Positions 37,410 to 46,438 of a DNA stretch of 64,000 nt are shown one piece after another. The first letter of the stretch is position 1; each line of letters opens with the position of its first letter. Under the pieces are notes generated by a model, which was given only the letters and a program-made list of their open reading frames with translations, was not told the DNA's origin and ran no database searches. The DNA is taken from positions 1 to 64,000 of IMG/VR virus record IMGVR_UViG_3300033144_007170; one strand, given 5' to 3'. The position numbers and the translations under genes are program-made. Source of the DNA: a virus.

Positions 37410-38456
37410 TCATAATAAAATTTTCTTACTATACACTTTATCGAAATCTGCTTTTGATTCCAATCCCCCGGCGTCTTTTATCCCTACTATTTTCCAATCT
37501 AAAGCGAATAAAGTGGAATACCCCTTAAGATATTTTTTTGCTTTTATTTGATTTTTTAATCCTGGAATATCCGCATCAAATCCTAAAATAACTACATTAT
37601 GGTAAAGCCGGTCAAGTTGTGCTTTTTGTATGCCTCCTCCAGAAGCTATTGCGTTATATATTCCAAGAGTATGTAATCTTAATACGTCCGTTTCGGATTC
37701 TACTATAATAACAGGTTCTTTTGTAAGAAACTGTTCTCCAAAAAATCTTGAGGAGTCTCCCCAAAAGTCCCTGCTGGCTTTTGGTTTCCGCATCGCCTCA
37801 TCTTTCCATTTATTTTGTGCATATGTATGCGATATAGAAAAAAACACTTTCGATAATCTTGATCTTGCTCGTAACCACCAAACTTTATTTTCTCTGTCTA
37901 TTCGGGGAAATATTATTAAACTATCCTCATTGTCGCATCTTAAATTAAAATGTTCTTGCGTGGCTCTACCTATGCCTCTCTTATCGCTTAAAAAAGAACT
38001 GCATTTTTTTACTATGAACCCACAGTGACTTTTCAACAAAGGGAACTTATCTAAAACTATCTCAGGTACTTCTGTTTTCTGCACTGTTTTCTCCCCCCTA
38101 TTTTCCCATTGCGGTAAAGATGCAAAAACTTTATCTGTATTTGAAAAAATCTCCTGTTTCCCGTATATCTCCATTGCTTCCGGCCACCCTGGGATATCAA
38201 GCATCCAAAGATTATGAATTAACCCAGAAAGAGGAGCTGGATCGGTGCAGGTAAAACATCTATATAAAGATTCCCCTTCCCGATTGACTAAAATACCGAA
38301 AGAGGGATGCCTATCTGTACCTTTTTCATGGGAAACAGAAGCTAAGGGACAGGAGGAATTAACCCAATCCCATTGATAGGAATTCCAATTATCCAAAACA
38401 GAAGTCCTTCCCATACCCAACGCATGCAATAACTGCACAATGCCGCCTTTATTCAT
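37410..38456 (-). CDS. DnaG-like primase
   Basis: 348 residues. A zinc-binding N-terminus (CPLASVSHEKGTDRHPSF and LYRCFTC), and a TOPRIM core with EPVIIVESETDVLRL and NVVILGFDADIPGL, then KDAGGL. This is the T7/T4-type phage primase layout without the helicase domain, which is encoded separately at 39179-40489. Confidence 0.85.
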   Translation of the reverse strand: MNKGGIVQLLHALGMGRTSVLDNWNSYQWDWVNSSCPLASVSHEKGTDRHPSFGILVNREGESLYRCFTCTDPAPLSGLIHNLWMLDIPGWPEAMEIYGKQEIFSNTDKVFASLPQWENRGEKTVQKTEVPEIVLDKFPLLKSHCGFIVKKCSSFLSDKRGIGRATQEHFNLRCDNEDSLIIFPRIDRENKVWWLRARSRLSKVFFSISHTYAQNKWKDEAMRKPKASRDFWGDSSRFFGEQFLTKEPVIIVESETDVLRLHTLGIYNAIASGGGIQKAQLDRLYHNVVILGFDADIPGLKNQIKAKKYLKGYSTLFALDWKIVGIKDAGGLESKADFDKVYSKKILL

Positions 38457-38897
38457 TTATTTCTTTTTACCTATTTTGACTGTAATGCTGGCATTAGGTA
38501 TTGTTTCCGCTATTTTATCAAAAAAAACAGTGCCTAATTTCTTCCGGGCATCCGCTACTTTTACAGACACCATACCTAAAAATTCAGGGCTTCGTCCCAA
38601 CTCCTCTAAAAGATTTCGCAGATCGAGAGGTTCCATAGTTGAAGTCGCCCTACCTAAAAGTTTTACCGTCCCCTTTTCCCCGTAAAAAGATTCTCCAGGT
38701 ACCCCCGCCCCCCTAAAAAAACTTTTAAAGGCTTTTGCCTTTTTTTCTATTCTATCTAAATCCTCTTTAACGGAAAGAGCCATATCAACTATATCTGATA
38801 CAGACATATCCTTTTCTATTCCTATAGATTTAAGAAACCTAATCTTAGCCCTCTGGATATTAATAATTTCTTCTTTTGTCACTTTCTTTTGTTCCAT
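38457..38897 (-). CDS. unknown 146-residue protein
   Basis: Long helices in the first half (KEDLDRIEKKAKAFKSFFRG) and a basic end ITVKIGKKK. Sits in the primase-helicase run; may be a helicase loader or accessory factor, but there is no clear motif. Confidence 0.5.
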   Translation of the reverse strand: MEQKKVTKEEIINIQRAKIRFLKSIGIEKDMSVSDIVDMALSVKEDLDRIEKKAKAFKSFFRGAGVPGESFYGEKGTVKLLGRATSTMEPLDLRNLLEELGRSPEFLGMVSVKVADARKKLGTVFFDKIAETIPNASITVKIGKKK

Positions 38898-38912
38898 TTC
38901 CGCCTCCTTAAT

Positions 38913-39104
38913 TTATTCTAATACTTCTACTTCATGGATATGCCAATACGCTGCACGACTATATTCTTTATAATCTGTGTAATACCAAGAAATCGCTTCC
39001 CAATACTTTTTCTTGGAATTCTCCATTTCCGTTATGGCTTTTGCTTCATCCTTTAAAACAACCGCCTGCATACTGTCATTCATACAAATTATATAGGCTA
39101 TCAA
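38913..39104 (-). CDS. unknown 63-residue protein
   Basis: Aromatic-rich end (YWEAISWYYTDYKEYSRAAY). First gene after the promoter at 39142. Not recognised. Confidence 0.5.
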   Translation of the reverse strand: MIAYIICMNDSMQAVVLKDEAKAITEMENSKKKYWEAISWYYTDYKEYSRAAYWHIHEVEVLE

Positions 39105-39141
39105 GGCAATTCCCTTTTTTATTTATTTTTGATTGAAATTA

Positions 39142-39170
39142 TGTATAGCATAGGATTAAATTTAAGTCAA
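39142..39170 (-). promoter_or_regulatory. sigma-70-type promoter
   Basis: TTGACT, 17 bp, TATACA, with CTATG before the -10. It serves the primase run. Confidence 0.75.
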
Positions 39171-39178
39171 CATCTATT

Positions 39179-40489
39179 TTAAATAAAAGCAATAGGCATA
39201 TTATCTCTTTCATTACCGAAATTTTCTTCCGCATCTTCGAGTTCAAAATCATTAGTCATGCCAGATAAAACTGTGTTTTGGGAAAAGACCATCCTATTGA
39301 AATCCAATTCTATTCGTATTTTTCCGGTCTCCCCTTCTCTCCCCTTTAATAATTTTAAAGTACGGTATTGTACAGGCAAACTTAATGTAGAATCCTCCAC
39401 TCCTTCAGTATCAAGAGATATTGCTATGGAAGACAATTGCGCTACCCCGTCACTATACGCCACTCCTTCCAAAGTCCCAGGGGCTGTTTTATTGAATTGA
39501 AAAGTTATATATATCGGTATATTTTCGGTTAAAGCTATTTGTTTTAATACTTCTAATACGTGTAAAATCCGCTCCCATCTCTGCCCCCCTTTTGCGGAAG
39601 TTCTAATTAAATAAGCACCGTCTATATAAACAATACTTGGGTGATAATGTTTTATTTGAGCGTATATTCTATCTATCGTTCCAAAAATACCCCCTGACAG
39701 CCATTGAAAGGACTCTTGAGAATCCATAAAAACTACATCTTCCTCTAATCTCCGTATCCCAAAAGAAGACACCCGTCCAAATCTCAATCTATTATAATTC
39801 AGCCCTGTCCGTAATGCAGATAATCTTCTTGCGCATTGGGATATAGGCATTTCCATACTTATAAAAAGAACCTTCTCCCCTATACTATGTGCATGCCTTG
39901 CCTCGTCCAATATAACATAACTCTTACACGTCGAGGGTCTGCCAATTAAAGAAATTATGTCCCCGCCGCCCATTCCTCCAGAAACGAGGTTTAAATAAGG
40001 AAAAGCAAAAGGGATTCCTGGTATTTCTATAGGGTTTTGTTGTACTCTATTATGTAAATCGATTACTTCTTGAGCGGCCTCCTTTATAGATTGTACGGAA
40101 TAATCATTTCTGCTTTCTTCTAATTGGATATAAACATTTTGAATGCATTCTCTGAGTCGTAATAAATCCCTACGCCCCATCGCATCTTGAGCTTGGGATA
40201 GTATAGTCCCAGCTTGTAACAATAACGATCTTTCTTTTACTTGATCTATCCAATAATCTAACGGTTCTATTGGAAAATTGTCCCACGGAACCTTAATGCC
40301 AGAAGAGACTTCTATTGTATCTAAAGTAGGGAGTTCTCCATAAGAAAGATAAAATTGCTCTATCGCCGAAAATACAATACGCTCCTCTCCTTGGAAAATA
40401 TCATTAGTTATACCTTTATCAGATAGGGATACTAAAGCTCCAGGACCTTGATGGATAACAGATTTTAAAAGACCATACCCTACACTCAT
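39179..40489 (-). CDS. DnaB-like replicative helicase
   Basis: 436 residues. GGGDIISLIGRPSTCKSYV is the Walker A of RecA-type helicases, IVYIDGAYLI the Walker B, and the C-terminus has the GxVxxxD arginine-finger style region. The N-terminal 150 residues resemble DnaB's collar. Likely the fork helicase working with the primase at 37410. Confidence 0.85.
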   Translation of the reverse strand: MSVGYGLLKSVIHQGPGALVSLSDKGITNDIFQGEERIVFSAIEQFYLSYGELPTLDTIEVSSGIKVPWDNFPIEPLDYWIDQVKERSLLLQAGTILSQAQDAMGRRDLLRLRECIQNVYIQLEESRNDYSVQSIKEAAQEVIDLHNRVQQNPIEIPGIPFAFPYLNLVSGGMGGGDIISLIGRPSTCKSYVILDEARHAHSIGEKVLFISMEMPISQCARRLSALRTGLNYNRLRFGRVSSFGIRRLEEDVVFMDSQESFQWLSGGIFGTIDRIYAQIKHYHPSIVYIDGAYLIRTSAKGGQRWERILHVLEVLKQIALTENIPIYITFQFNKTAPGTLEGVAYSDGVAQLSSIAISLDTEGVEDSTLSLPVQYRTLKLLKGREGETGKIRIELDFNRMVFSQNTVLSGMTNDFELEDAEENFGNERDNMPIAFI

Positions 40490-40992
40490 ATATTATCACC
40501 GGATTTTAAAAATTCCCTAATTGAAATCATTTCTTCGCATCGGAATAAAGAGGTTACATAAATAAAGGGTTCATTCAAATTATGCCCGTTTATACGAATG
40601 TGCTCTCTTGCGGCCTTTTCTGTAAAATGAGCATTTACAAATTTATTTTCATCTATATAATAAAGTTTTTCATAACCACATACTTCCGCCGCCCCCTTAG
40701 ATAAACTACCCGCCTCTTCTATACGATTATCGGAAGAACGGTACCATTCAAAGGTATCGGAATACTCCTCAGTTAGACCATAGATACGTTCTTTTTCAAA
40801 AACACAGAATAAAGGATTGGCAGTTATTCGATTATCTTGTGTTTTTATTTCATGAGCGATCCCTCTAAAATCTATTTTTGTCTTTCTTTCCGGAATTCTC
40901 CGCTTAGAAGAAAAAAGCGAGGGCGGGGCGGGAGGCGGAGGGGGCTTCTTTTGTATGTTCGGGGGTTGCGGATTAGATTCTTTTTTACTCAT
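40486..40992 (-). CDS. unknown 168-residue protein
   Basis: A proline-rich N-terminus (NIQKKPPPPPAPPSLFSSKR) and a folded part. Its start overlaps the upstream stop. Possibly a loader or adaptor, but no motif is visible. Confidence 0.5.
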   Translation of the reverse strand: MSKKESNPQPPNIQKKPPPPPAPPSLFSSKRRIPERKTKIDFRGIAHEIKTQDNRITANPLFCVFEKERIYGLTEEYSDTFEWYRSSDNRIEEAGSLSKGAAEVCGYEKLYYIDENKFVNAHFTEKAAREHIRINGHNLNEPFIYVTSLFRCEEMISIREFLKSGDNI

Positions 40993-41627
40993 TATTCTCC
41001 TTTCAAAACTATATATTTTGTCATTCTATCTCCAAATAAATCCCTTGCTTGCCACCCAAAAAAATCAACTAAAGGTGCAGAGTGTTCAAGTGCTTCTTTC
41101 TTATTTTTTGGCAATGTTTCACTGTATAAACTACATATAAAAGGTTTCTTTTGCATTTTTCGATCAGTCAGTAATTCTATGATTTTAGGGCGAGCCTTTA
41201 TATACCCCGGATGAATCGCTTCAAAACACGGAAACATTAATAAGGCACAGGTTTGTATAGGTAGTTCATCGTCTGCGGGTAAAAAGGATTGCTTCCCAAA
41301 AGCAAATTCTATGAGCCCCTGCGGGCTTTTTATTTCGGCATTGAGATTTGTAGATAAGACAAAAGTTGCGGCGACATAGGCATACAATGTTCTAATATAA
41401 GTAATGGAATCGGAAAAGCAAACTACCCATTTTCTGCTTTTTGTACATATTTGAGTAATTAAGAACTCGATTCTCTCCTCCATTAATACTGAAGGTTTAG
41501 AAAATACAAAATCTGGAATTTTCCTATCTTTTAAATAATACAATGCCCATCTATAGTTAGACAATTCTGTATCTATCTCCCAAGGTTTTACTACCTTAAA
41601 CAGGAAAGATTTGTTTTCGTTCTGCAT
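40992..41627 (-). CDS. unknown 211-residue protein
   Basis: VVCFSDSITYIRTLYAYVAA and PRKIIELLTDRKM suggest an alpha/beta fold (weakly P-loop-like without a Walker A). Not recognised. Confidence 0.5.
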   Translation of the reverse strand: MQNENKSFLFKVVKPWEIDTELSNYRWALYYLKDRKIPDFVFSKPSVLMEERIEFLITQICTKSRKWVVCFSDSITYIRTLYAYVAATFVLSTNLNAEIKSPQGLIEFAFGKQSFLPADDELPIQTCALLMFPCFEAIHPGYIKARPKIIELLTDRKMQKKPFICSLYSETLPKNKKEALEHSAPLVDFFGWQARDLFGDRMTKYIVLKGE

Positions 41628-42051
41628 TCAGTAAAGAAGTCTCCTTTTTTCTATCTTCGGTTAAAAAAGAAATAATATCGTTTTTACAGTAAAGAAATGC
41701 TCTAAGATTTGGGCGAGTCGGCATAGCCATTTTTTTATTCTCTACTGTACTGAACTCGTGTTCAGCAATATCATCCACCCATCGGATTACCAAATCTTTT
41801 GCTATATCCGCAATTTTCTGTGTATCTGCTTTCTGAGAAAGTTGCTTAATAAGATGATTTAACATCCCCTGATCTTTCTTTGTTATGCCTGCGGGAACCC
41901 CAAATCCTTCTTCTTTGAAGTGTCTCTCAAAAATACTAATAAATAATCGGGAAGTCATAGGTTTTTGCAGTTTCTTTACAAATTTAGCAATTTTCGCATT
42001 CAATGCTTTCTGCTTTCCTTGGAGAATAGCCTCCCTTAGAGTAAGCTTCAA
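41596..42051 (-). CDS. unknown 151-residue protein
   Basis: TTG start after AGGGGAAATAA; 68 bases overlap the upstream gene, unusual here. Helical and basic, with AEHEFSTVENKKMA encoded at the motif copy 41751-41764. Not recognised. Confidence 0.5.
   Translation of the reverse strand: MKLTLREAILQGKQKALNAKIAKFVKKLQKPMTSRLFISIFERHFKEEGFGVPAGITKKDQGMLNHLIKQLSQKADTQKIADIAKDLVIRWVDDIAEHEFSTVENKKMAMPTRPNLRAFLYCKNDIISFLTEDRKKETSLLNAERKQIFPV
41751..41764. promoter_or_regulatory. near-palindrome TGAACTCGTGTTCA (copy 9)
   Basis: Inside a coding sequence, encoding AEHEF. Identical to copies 7 and 8. Confidence 0.55.
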
Positions 42052-42319
42052 TTATTTCCCCTAAATGCTTATTTAAATATTGTATTTCCCATTCTAATGC
42101 ATCCGTTCTATTTATAAATCCATTTTGTAATAATATAACATTTGAAAAATAAGGAGGAATTCCCGCCACTGCCCAATATCCCCTATCGTTGTTGAAAGTA
42201 ACAGCAGTTGCTCTTTTTATATTAGGCAAACCTATTCTCTGTAAATTCATTGTATCCGAATACACAGAAGTAACCGTTCCGTCTGGACTTATAATTATTT
42301 TAAAGGGTTTATTTTTCAT
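41984..42319 (-). CDS. unknown protein with conserved phage pattern
   Basis: 111 residues. IIISPDGTVTSVYSDTMNLQ and RGYWAVAGIPPYF belong to a common phage/bacterial domain of the form SPDGxVxxVYSD...IxRAT. Unknown function. Confidence 0.55.
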   Translation of the reverse strand: MKNKPFKIIISPDGTVTSVYSDTMNLQRIGLPNIKRATAVTFNNDRGYWAVAGIPPYFSNVILLQNGFINRTDALEWEIQYLNKHLGEIIEAYSKGGYSPRKAESIECENC

Positions 42320-42482
42320 GGCAATTATTCTTTTCTCTGAATTGGTATTCTTTATCCGCAGCCTTACAGATAGCAGAATTCCGGGGATCGTTTTCTTTTA
42401 TATTCTCAGCCAGCCATCGTAAATAACCACTCGGCAAACTTGTAATATCTTGATTTCTATATTTACCGTAAGGCATAATCAT
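42309..42482 (-). CDS. DUF3820-like small protein
   Basis: 57 residues. MPYGKYRNQDITSLPSGYLR and WLAENIKEN are the DUF3820 core (GKYxGxxxxDLPxxYLxWLxxN). Often found in phages; function unknown. Confidence 0.7.
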   Translation of the reverse strand: MIMPYGKYRNQDITSLPSGYLRWLAENIKENDPRNSAICKAADKEYQFREKNNCHEK

Positions 42483-42522
42483 TTATCGTCTCCCTCTACC
42501 TTCATTTTATCTAATTCCTTTA

Positions 42523-42711
42523 TTAAATTTTTACTGTAATAGAATCAGGGGTTTCTATATAAAATTCCGTTTTCTTTTCGGATACTGCACTTTGTCCGAG
42601 GTTATTAAATACTTCAGTTAGCTTTACACAAGAGGGGCCTACTATATCCCCCACATCCACTTCCACCTTACTACCATCAGGCGAAATTGTTATTTTAAAT
42701 GTTCCTTTCAT
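42523..42711 (-). CDS. DUF2997 protein
   Basis: 62 residues. FKITISPDGSKVEVDVGDIV then CVKLTEVFNNLGQSAVSEKK is the full DUF2997 pattern. In cyanobacteria and some phages it occurs with DUF1257, the next gene here, and with Ycf46-type ATPases. Function unknown. Confidence 0.75.
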   Translation of the reverse strand: MKGTFKITISPDGSKVEVDVGDIVGPSCVKLTEVFNNLGQSAVSEKKTEFYIETPDSITVKI

Positions 42712-43088
42712 AAATAAACCCCCTGTAATACAACGCTACCGTCTTCTTGAATCTCTACAAAATCCACCATTCCTACAGTATTAGCCTGCTGTATTACTGC
42801 TTCGGTTGTGTATTCCCGACATAGCTTTTCGCATTTATCCCCAATAACTTCAGAAAGTTGATTGCGATAATTATCCCACTGTATTTCATAACCTTCTAAC
42901 GTTTGTACTATTGCAGCCTCGCCTCCTCGGTTATTCGTAACAACTGCTATACATTCTATTTCGGAAGTCCAAGCAGATATATACGTCTTTTGGGTTACAT
43001 CTAAATATAGATCTAAATTCTCACATGCTTTCTTTAAAATAGATAAATCCGTTATCTCTATATTTGATATTCTTTCTATACAACTCAT
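42708..43088 (-). CDS. DUF1257 (Ycf35-like) protein
   Basis: 126 residues. MSCIERISNIEITDLSILKK, GYEIQWDNYR and VGMVDFVEIQEDGSVVLQG fit DUF1257, the Ycf35 family. Adjacent DUF2997 and the Ycf46-like ATPase at 24763-26316 complete a known plastid-type trio; its role is undetermined. Confidence 0.75.
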   Translation of the reverse strand: MSCIERISNIEITDLSILKKACENLDLYLDVTQKTYISAWTSEIECIAVVTNNRGGEAAIVQTLEGYEIQWDNYRNQLSEVIGDKCEKLCREYTTEAVIQQANTVGMVDFVEIQEDGSVVLQGVYL

Positions 43089-43101
43089 TTTATTTTCCTT
43101 T

Positions 43102-43203
43102 TTATAACGTTTAAACTGAGCTGCGGCGGTAAAGCCTGTGAATATCTATGGCCTATCCGAAATGGCATGACATTCTTCCGTTGGCTCAAGTGATTGGTTA
43201 TAT
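43102..43203 (-). other. attC-like site 4, long VCR-type
   Basis: Minus strand: R'' ATATAAC, then CAATCACTTGAGCC, about 60 bases of partly paired middle, GCTCAGTTTAAAC and R' GTTATAA. R and L boxes pair in attC order and share CAATCACTTGAGCC with site 2, but the length (102 bp) is like Vibrio super-integron repeats. It separates the Cys-protein genes from DUF1257/DUF2997. Confidence 0.62.
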
Positions 43204-43205
43204 AT

Positions 43206-43841
43206 CTATTCCTGATAAAAACACCCCTGCTTAAAAACAAAGCACTCTTGGCAATCGGCTGCTCTTGTTTCGTTTTTTGTCTCATCTAATGACAGCCAAT
43301 CGCACCATATCCCGCAGCATCTTGCTACTTTTCTTTGGTTAAAATAAAGTTCGGCTTTATTAACAGTTACATCAGGACAACATATTATTTTATTAATTGA
43401 TAGCTTTTTAGCTTCTTCAACAGTGTCGGCATGAAGGCCAATTCTTAAATTATCTATTTGTGGAAAGTTTATATTTCTCCAAAACGATTTGTTTCTTGTA
43501 TAACCGTTTTGTAAAATTCCTATCGCTGATAGTTTTAACATTATATCACTTATTTTATCTGCTATTTCTGGTAGACAATCCCCCCAAGGCCACCAGTATA
43601 AATGCATAAGATTATAATCACACATATCCTCTAATATTTTATTTATTATTGTAGTCGCACTATTATCCTCAAAAAATTTATATGCTCTTCTCTCATGCTT
43701 ATTAGTTTCTTGTGTGGGACAATACAGAAGACAATGCTCGGTTAAATATGCACAAGTACCACCATCTTCCGGTAATCCTACAGGAAAGATTATAGCCGGG
43801 AACATACCATCTAAAAAAACTATTTTATTATTTACGTTCAT
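43206..43841 (-). CDS. Cys-rich, GP88-like protein, cassette position
   Basis: 211 residues from MNVNNKIVFLDGMFP. GGTCAYLTEHCLLYCPTQ is a CxxxxxxCxxxC-type set as in phage proteins with radical-SAM-like folds (GP88 type), and DCQECFVFKQGC closes the chain. Ends 3 bases from attC-like site 4. Function unknown; true radical SAM chemistry is doubtful. Confidence 0.55.
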   Translation of the reverse strand: MNVNNKIVFLDGMFPAIIFPVGLPEDGGTCAYLTEHCLLYCPTQETNKHERRAYKFFEDNSATTIINKILEDMCDYNLMHLYWWPWGDCLPEIADKISDIMLKLSAIGILQNGYTRNKSFWRNINFPQIDNLRIGLHADTVEEAKKLSINKIICCPDVTVNKAELYFNQRKVARCCGIWCDWLSLDETKNETRAADCQECFVFKQGCFYQE

Positions 43842-44067
43842 AAAGTACACCACACTCCCATTGTTGGCAAAATACTGGCCTTTTTTCATAAATAGAACAT
43901 CTGTTAGCTCGTGTTAAAAACTTACACTTTTTTTTAAAAATTATAGAGCAAGTTGCAAAAGAAATTCTCAATCTATCTATAAAAGACAGATTATCGCAAC
44001 AACGAGCACAATAAGCGCACTGAAATAAAATTTTATTCCCTATTTCTATTTTGTGATCACATAGCAT
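43828..44067 (-). CDS. YkgJ-like Cys cluster protein
   Basis: 79 residues. FQCAYCARCCDNL, ANRCSIYEKRPVFCQQWECG match the YkgJ/UPF0153 zinc or iron-binding protein pattern. Overlaps the start of the next gene by 14 bases. Confidence 0.7.
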   Translation of the reverse strand: MLCDHKIEIGNKILFQCAYCARCCDNLSFIDRLRISFATCSIIFKKKCKFLTRANRCSIYEKRPVFCQQWECGVLYERK

Positions 44068-44124
44068 AGTATCTAAAATATAACATCTGGCTGAACATAT
44101 ATGTGTCTAAAGTATAACCTAAAG

Positions 44125-44340
44125 CTATACACGCTTCTCAAAACCGGCGCAAAAAAAGTCTTGGTTTGTCCATATTTCATCAACAAATTCTCCCCCACAG
44201 CCATACCCCATACATCCTAAATCTATATCAAGTAAGTCCTTAATTTTTTCACACTCCGCATCATTCATTTCAGGTTGCTTTACGCCGGACTCAAATTGGT
44301 ATTTTAATGCTTTCCAATGTAAACACTTTAAACACTTCAT
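44125..44340 (-). CDS. Cys-rich small protein
   Basis: 71 residues with MKCLKCLHWKALKY, LGCMGYGCGG and FFCAGF. Metal-binding likely; family unknown. Confidence 0.55.
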   Translation of the reverse strand: MKCLKCLHWKALKYQFESGVKQPEMNDAECEKIKDLLDIDLGCMGYGCGGEFVDEIWTNQDFFCAGFEKRV

Positions 44341-44858
44341 AGTCTTATTCTCCGTATCTGCGAAGTTGCTGGGCTTATAATAGGGATTCCCTTATCTGAT
44401 TCTCTAATAACCATACGCCTGAGCAGCGATTTAGATAACGGCATCTGCTGTTTGTAAAATCCATAGGATGCGGATTCTTTCCCTAAAAGCTCTTTTATTT
44501 CTCTATCCCCCATAAATCTACCTTTGCCCGAAAAATAAGTTTTAGTGTCTGCTTCACATATAGGTAAGATTTTTGTTTCTCTTTCGTGTATATCCAATTT
44601 AAAATAAAAAGAAAAAAATTGTTTCTGTATCCCAAAACCTTCAGTAAGAGTAAATATTTTGAAATAAGGATCATAGGCTTCAAAAAATTCATTCTTCTTA
44701 ACTATTGCATGCCCTTCTCTCAAAGACTGAAAAAATATTTTTTCTTCCATTCCTACGGTTGTAAAACTTGGCAAAAGATGAAATAACAGAAACTTAGACA
44801 CCGATCTTTTTTCTGGGTATTTAGTTACCCCCCCTATAAAATTGAAAGAATACCTCAA
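44337..44858 (-). CDS. unknown 173-residue protein
   Basis: FQSLREGHAIVKKNEFFEAY and ICEADTKTYFSGKGRFMGD suggest an alpha/beta fold. Not recognised. Confidence 0.5.
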   Translation of the reverse strand: MRYSFNFIGGVTKYPEKRSVSKFLLFHLLPSFTTVGMEEKIFFQSLREGHAIVKKNEFFEAYDPYFKIFTLTEGFGIQKQFFSFYFKLDIHERETKILPICEADTKTYFSGKGRFMGDREIKELLGKESASYGFYKQQMPLSKSLLRRMVIRESDKGIPIISPATSQIRRIRL

Positions 44859-44879
44859 ATCAAAATTCCTTTTTTTATT

Positions 44880-44893
44880 TGAACACGTGTGCG
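44880..44893. promoter_or_regulatory. near-palindrome TGAACACGTGTGCG (copy 10)
   Basis: Intergenic, between the genes at 44858 and 44897. Confidence 0.5.
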
Positions 44894-44896
44894 GGA

Positions 44897-45262
44897 TTAA
44901 ATAATATCAATATGCATAATGCCGACTTTATATTCCCCCTCCTGATAAAAATTCAATACCCCTATTTTGTTGTCTATTCCTAAACCAAAAGAATCTTCGT
45001 ATCCTATTGACTTAGCCCATTCTATTGCCAATTCAAAGTTATCCTCAGAGAAAACTTTATTTTGATCTGCATAACAAAGAATAGATTTATTTGTTACAAC
45101 TATCCAAGCAGTTCTATTTTTTGGCGCTATATACCGTTTTTCATCTATATAACCCCTACATTTTGGATTACAAGTAGTAAATTTACATGGAAAATTCACA
45201 CAGGTTATTTCTTCACAATCTTTATAGGAAGTCTCTAATATTTCTCCGTTTTTAGGTGACAA
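44897..45262 (-). CDS. unknown Cys-containing protein
   Basis: 121 residues with KDCEEITCVNFPCKFTTCN and CRGYIDE. First gene after the promoter at 45295. Metal binding is likely. Confidence 0.5.
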   Translation of the reverse strand: MSPKNGEILETSYKDCEEITCVNFPCKFTTCNPKCRGYIDEKRYIAPKNRTAWIVVTNKSILCYADQNKVFSEDNFELAIEWAKSIGYEDSFGLGIDNKIGVLNFYQEGEYKVGIMHIDII

Positions 45263-45294
45263 TTATTTCTCCTCCTTAATTTTATTTTAAACCC

Positions 45295-45323
45295 TCTATA
45301 ACATAGATAAAAACAAAAGTCAA
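45295..45323 (-). promoter_or_regulatory. sigma-70-type promoter
   Basis: TTGACT, 17 bp, TATAGA with CTATG before the -10. It begins the run that leads through DUF1257/DUF2997 toward the helicase genes. Confidence 0.75.
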
Positions 45324-45458
45324 CAAGTAAAATATAAAGCGATTTAAAGAGACTTTTTTAGTGGAGATATAGTAGGATATGTAAAATATAAAAAGTCTGC
45401 TTATTTGATACAATGCCGTCCAATTTTTATAGAATTTATAGTTTGGCATTAAAGCAAA
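45324..45458. other. AT-rich intergenic region
   Basis: No gene. A possible long stem (GACTTTTT...AAAAAGTC) lies at about 45341-45393; no recognised element. Similar in position to 18424-18577. Confidence 0.4.
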
Positions 45459-46370
45459 TTACGATTTAGGAATAATAGGCTTTCTGTTTTCAGGAGAAGT
45501 TTTCTTTGATTTTTTATTGTATCTAACCATTGCCGCTTCTATATTTGTGAATTTATTATATAAATCATTGCCATTATGTATAGCGGGGGTGAATCTTTCT
45601 TTAACATGATTAGAATACCAATCTAATGCAGTATCAATTCGCTCTTCCGAAACTTCCTTATCCAAGACCAAAGTGCGTATAGAAAATAAAAATTTCTGTG
45701 TTTCAGGCACTGTGTATGCAATATTGTTATAGGGACTAAGAATATCTATTATTTTTCCAGTCAAACGGAAAAACAAAGTATCCTCTACTTTTTTTATATC
45801 CGGTATTAAATTTTCCGAAATATTTTTTTCTTTTTTCATATGAGAGGATTTTTTAGGGGAAAAATTTTTTTCGCTCTCTCTCTTTTTTTTATTAATATTC
45901 TTTTCTTTAATTTTTTTATTACTTAGTCTTTTTAGTGCGGTGTTTTCCGCCGCCGAGGTACCCGCTGGCGGGTTTTCAGGGCGTGGCTTTACGGCCTCAA
46001 GTCCTTTATTTTTTAGGGTATTCATATGGTTTTCTATATTAAATTGACCCTGTGCATTAGCATACGCCCAAAACATTCCAACATACTGTTTTGTTTCAGC
46101 ATCCCGATATCTAATCCGCCTTAAATAATCGTTTTGTTCCAATTCTCGAATTCCTGACCTTATTGCATCCCTTCCTTCCTTCATTATTTTTTGTAAAGTA
46201 GTTATATAAGACCGCCAACCGTGCTTATTGGAGAGTAAAATACATAGTATAGCTTTCGCTTTACCGGAGATATCCGGATTTCGTAAAAGATCATTAGGTA
46301 TCTGCGTAAATTTTTCTGTTGGGCTGCAATTAATCGCATCCATTAATCTATTTTCTTTTTTCATTTTCAA
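45459..46370 (-). CDS. replication-initiator-like winged-helix protein
   Basis: 303 residues. FTQIPNDLLRNPDISGKAKA and REGRDAIRSGIRELEQNDYL and RRIRYRDAETK form a winged helix of the DnaD/phage initiator type. The long polar middle and helical C-terminus also fit helicase loaders. The first gene before the next promoter. A role in initiation is inferred. Confidence 0.65.
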   Translation of the reverse strand: MKMKKENRLMDAINCSPTEKFTQIPNDLLRNPDISGKAKAILCILLSNKHGWRSYITTLQKIMKEGRDAIRSGIRELEQNDYLRRIRYRDAETKQYVGMFWAYANAQGQFNIENHMNTLKNKGLEAVKPRPENPPAGTSAAENTALKRLSNKKIKEKNINKKKRESEKNFSPKKSSHMKKEKNISENLIPDIKKVEDTLFFRLTGKIIDILSPYNNIAYTVPETQKFLFSIRTLVLDKEVSEERIDTALDWYSNHVKERFTPAIHNGNDLYNKFTNIEAAMVRYNKKSKKTSPENRKPIIPKS

Positions 46371-46438
46371 TCTCCAAATTAGTATCTTAGTTTTAAATTA
46401 GTTAAGATTATCCAATAATTCGATCTCGTATTCTTTTT

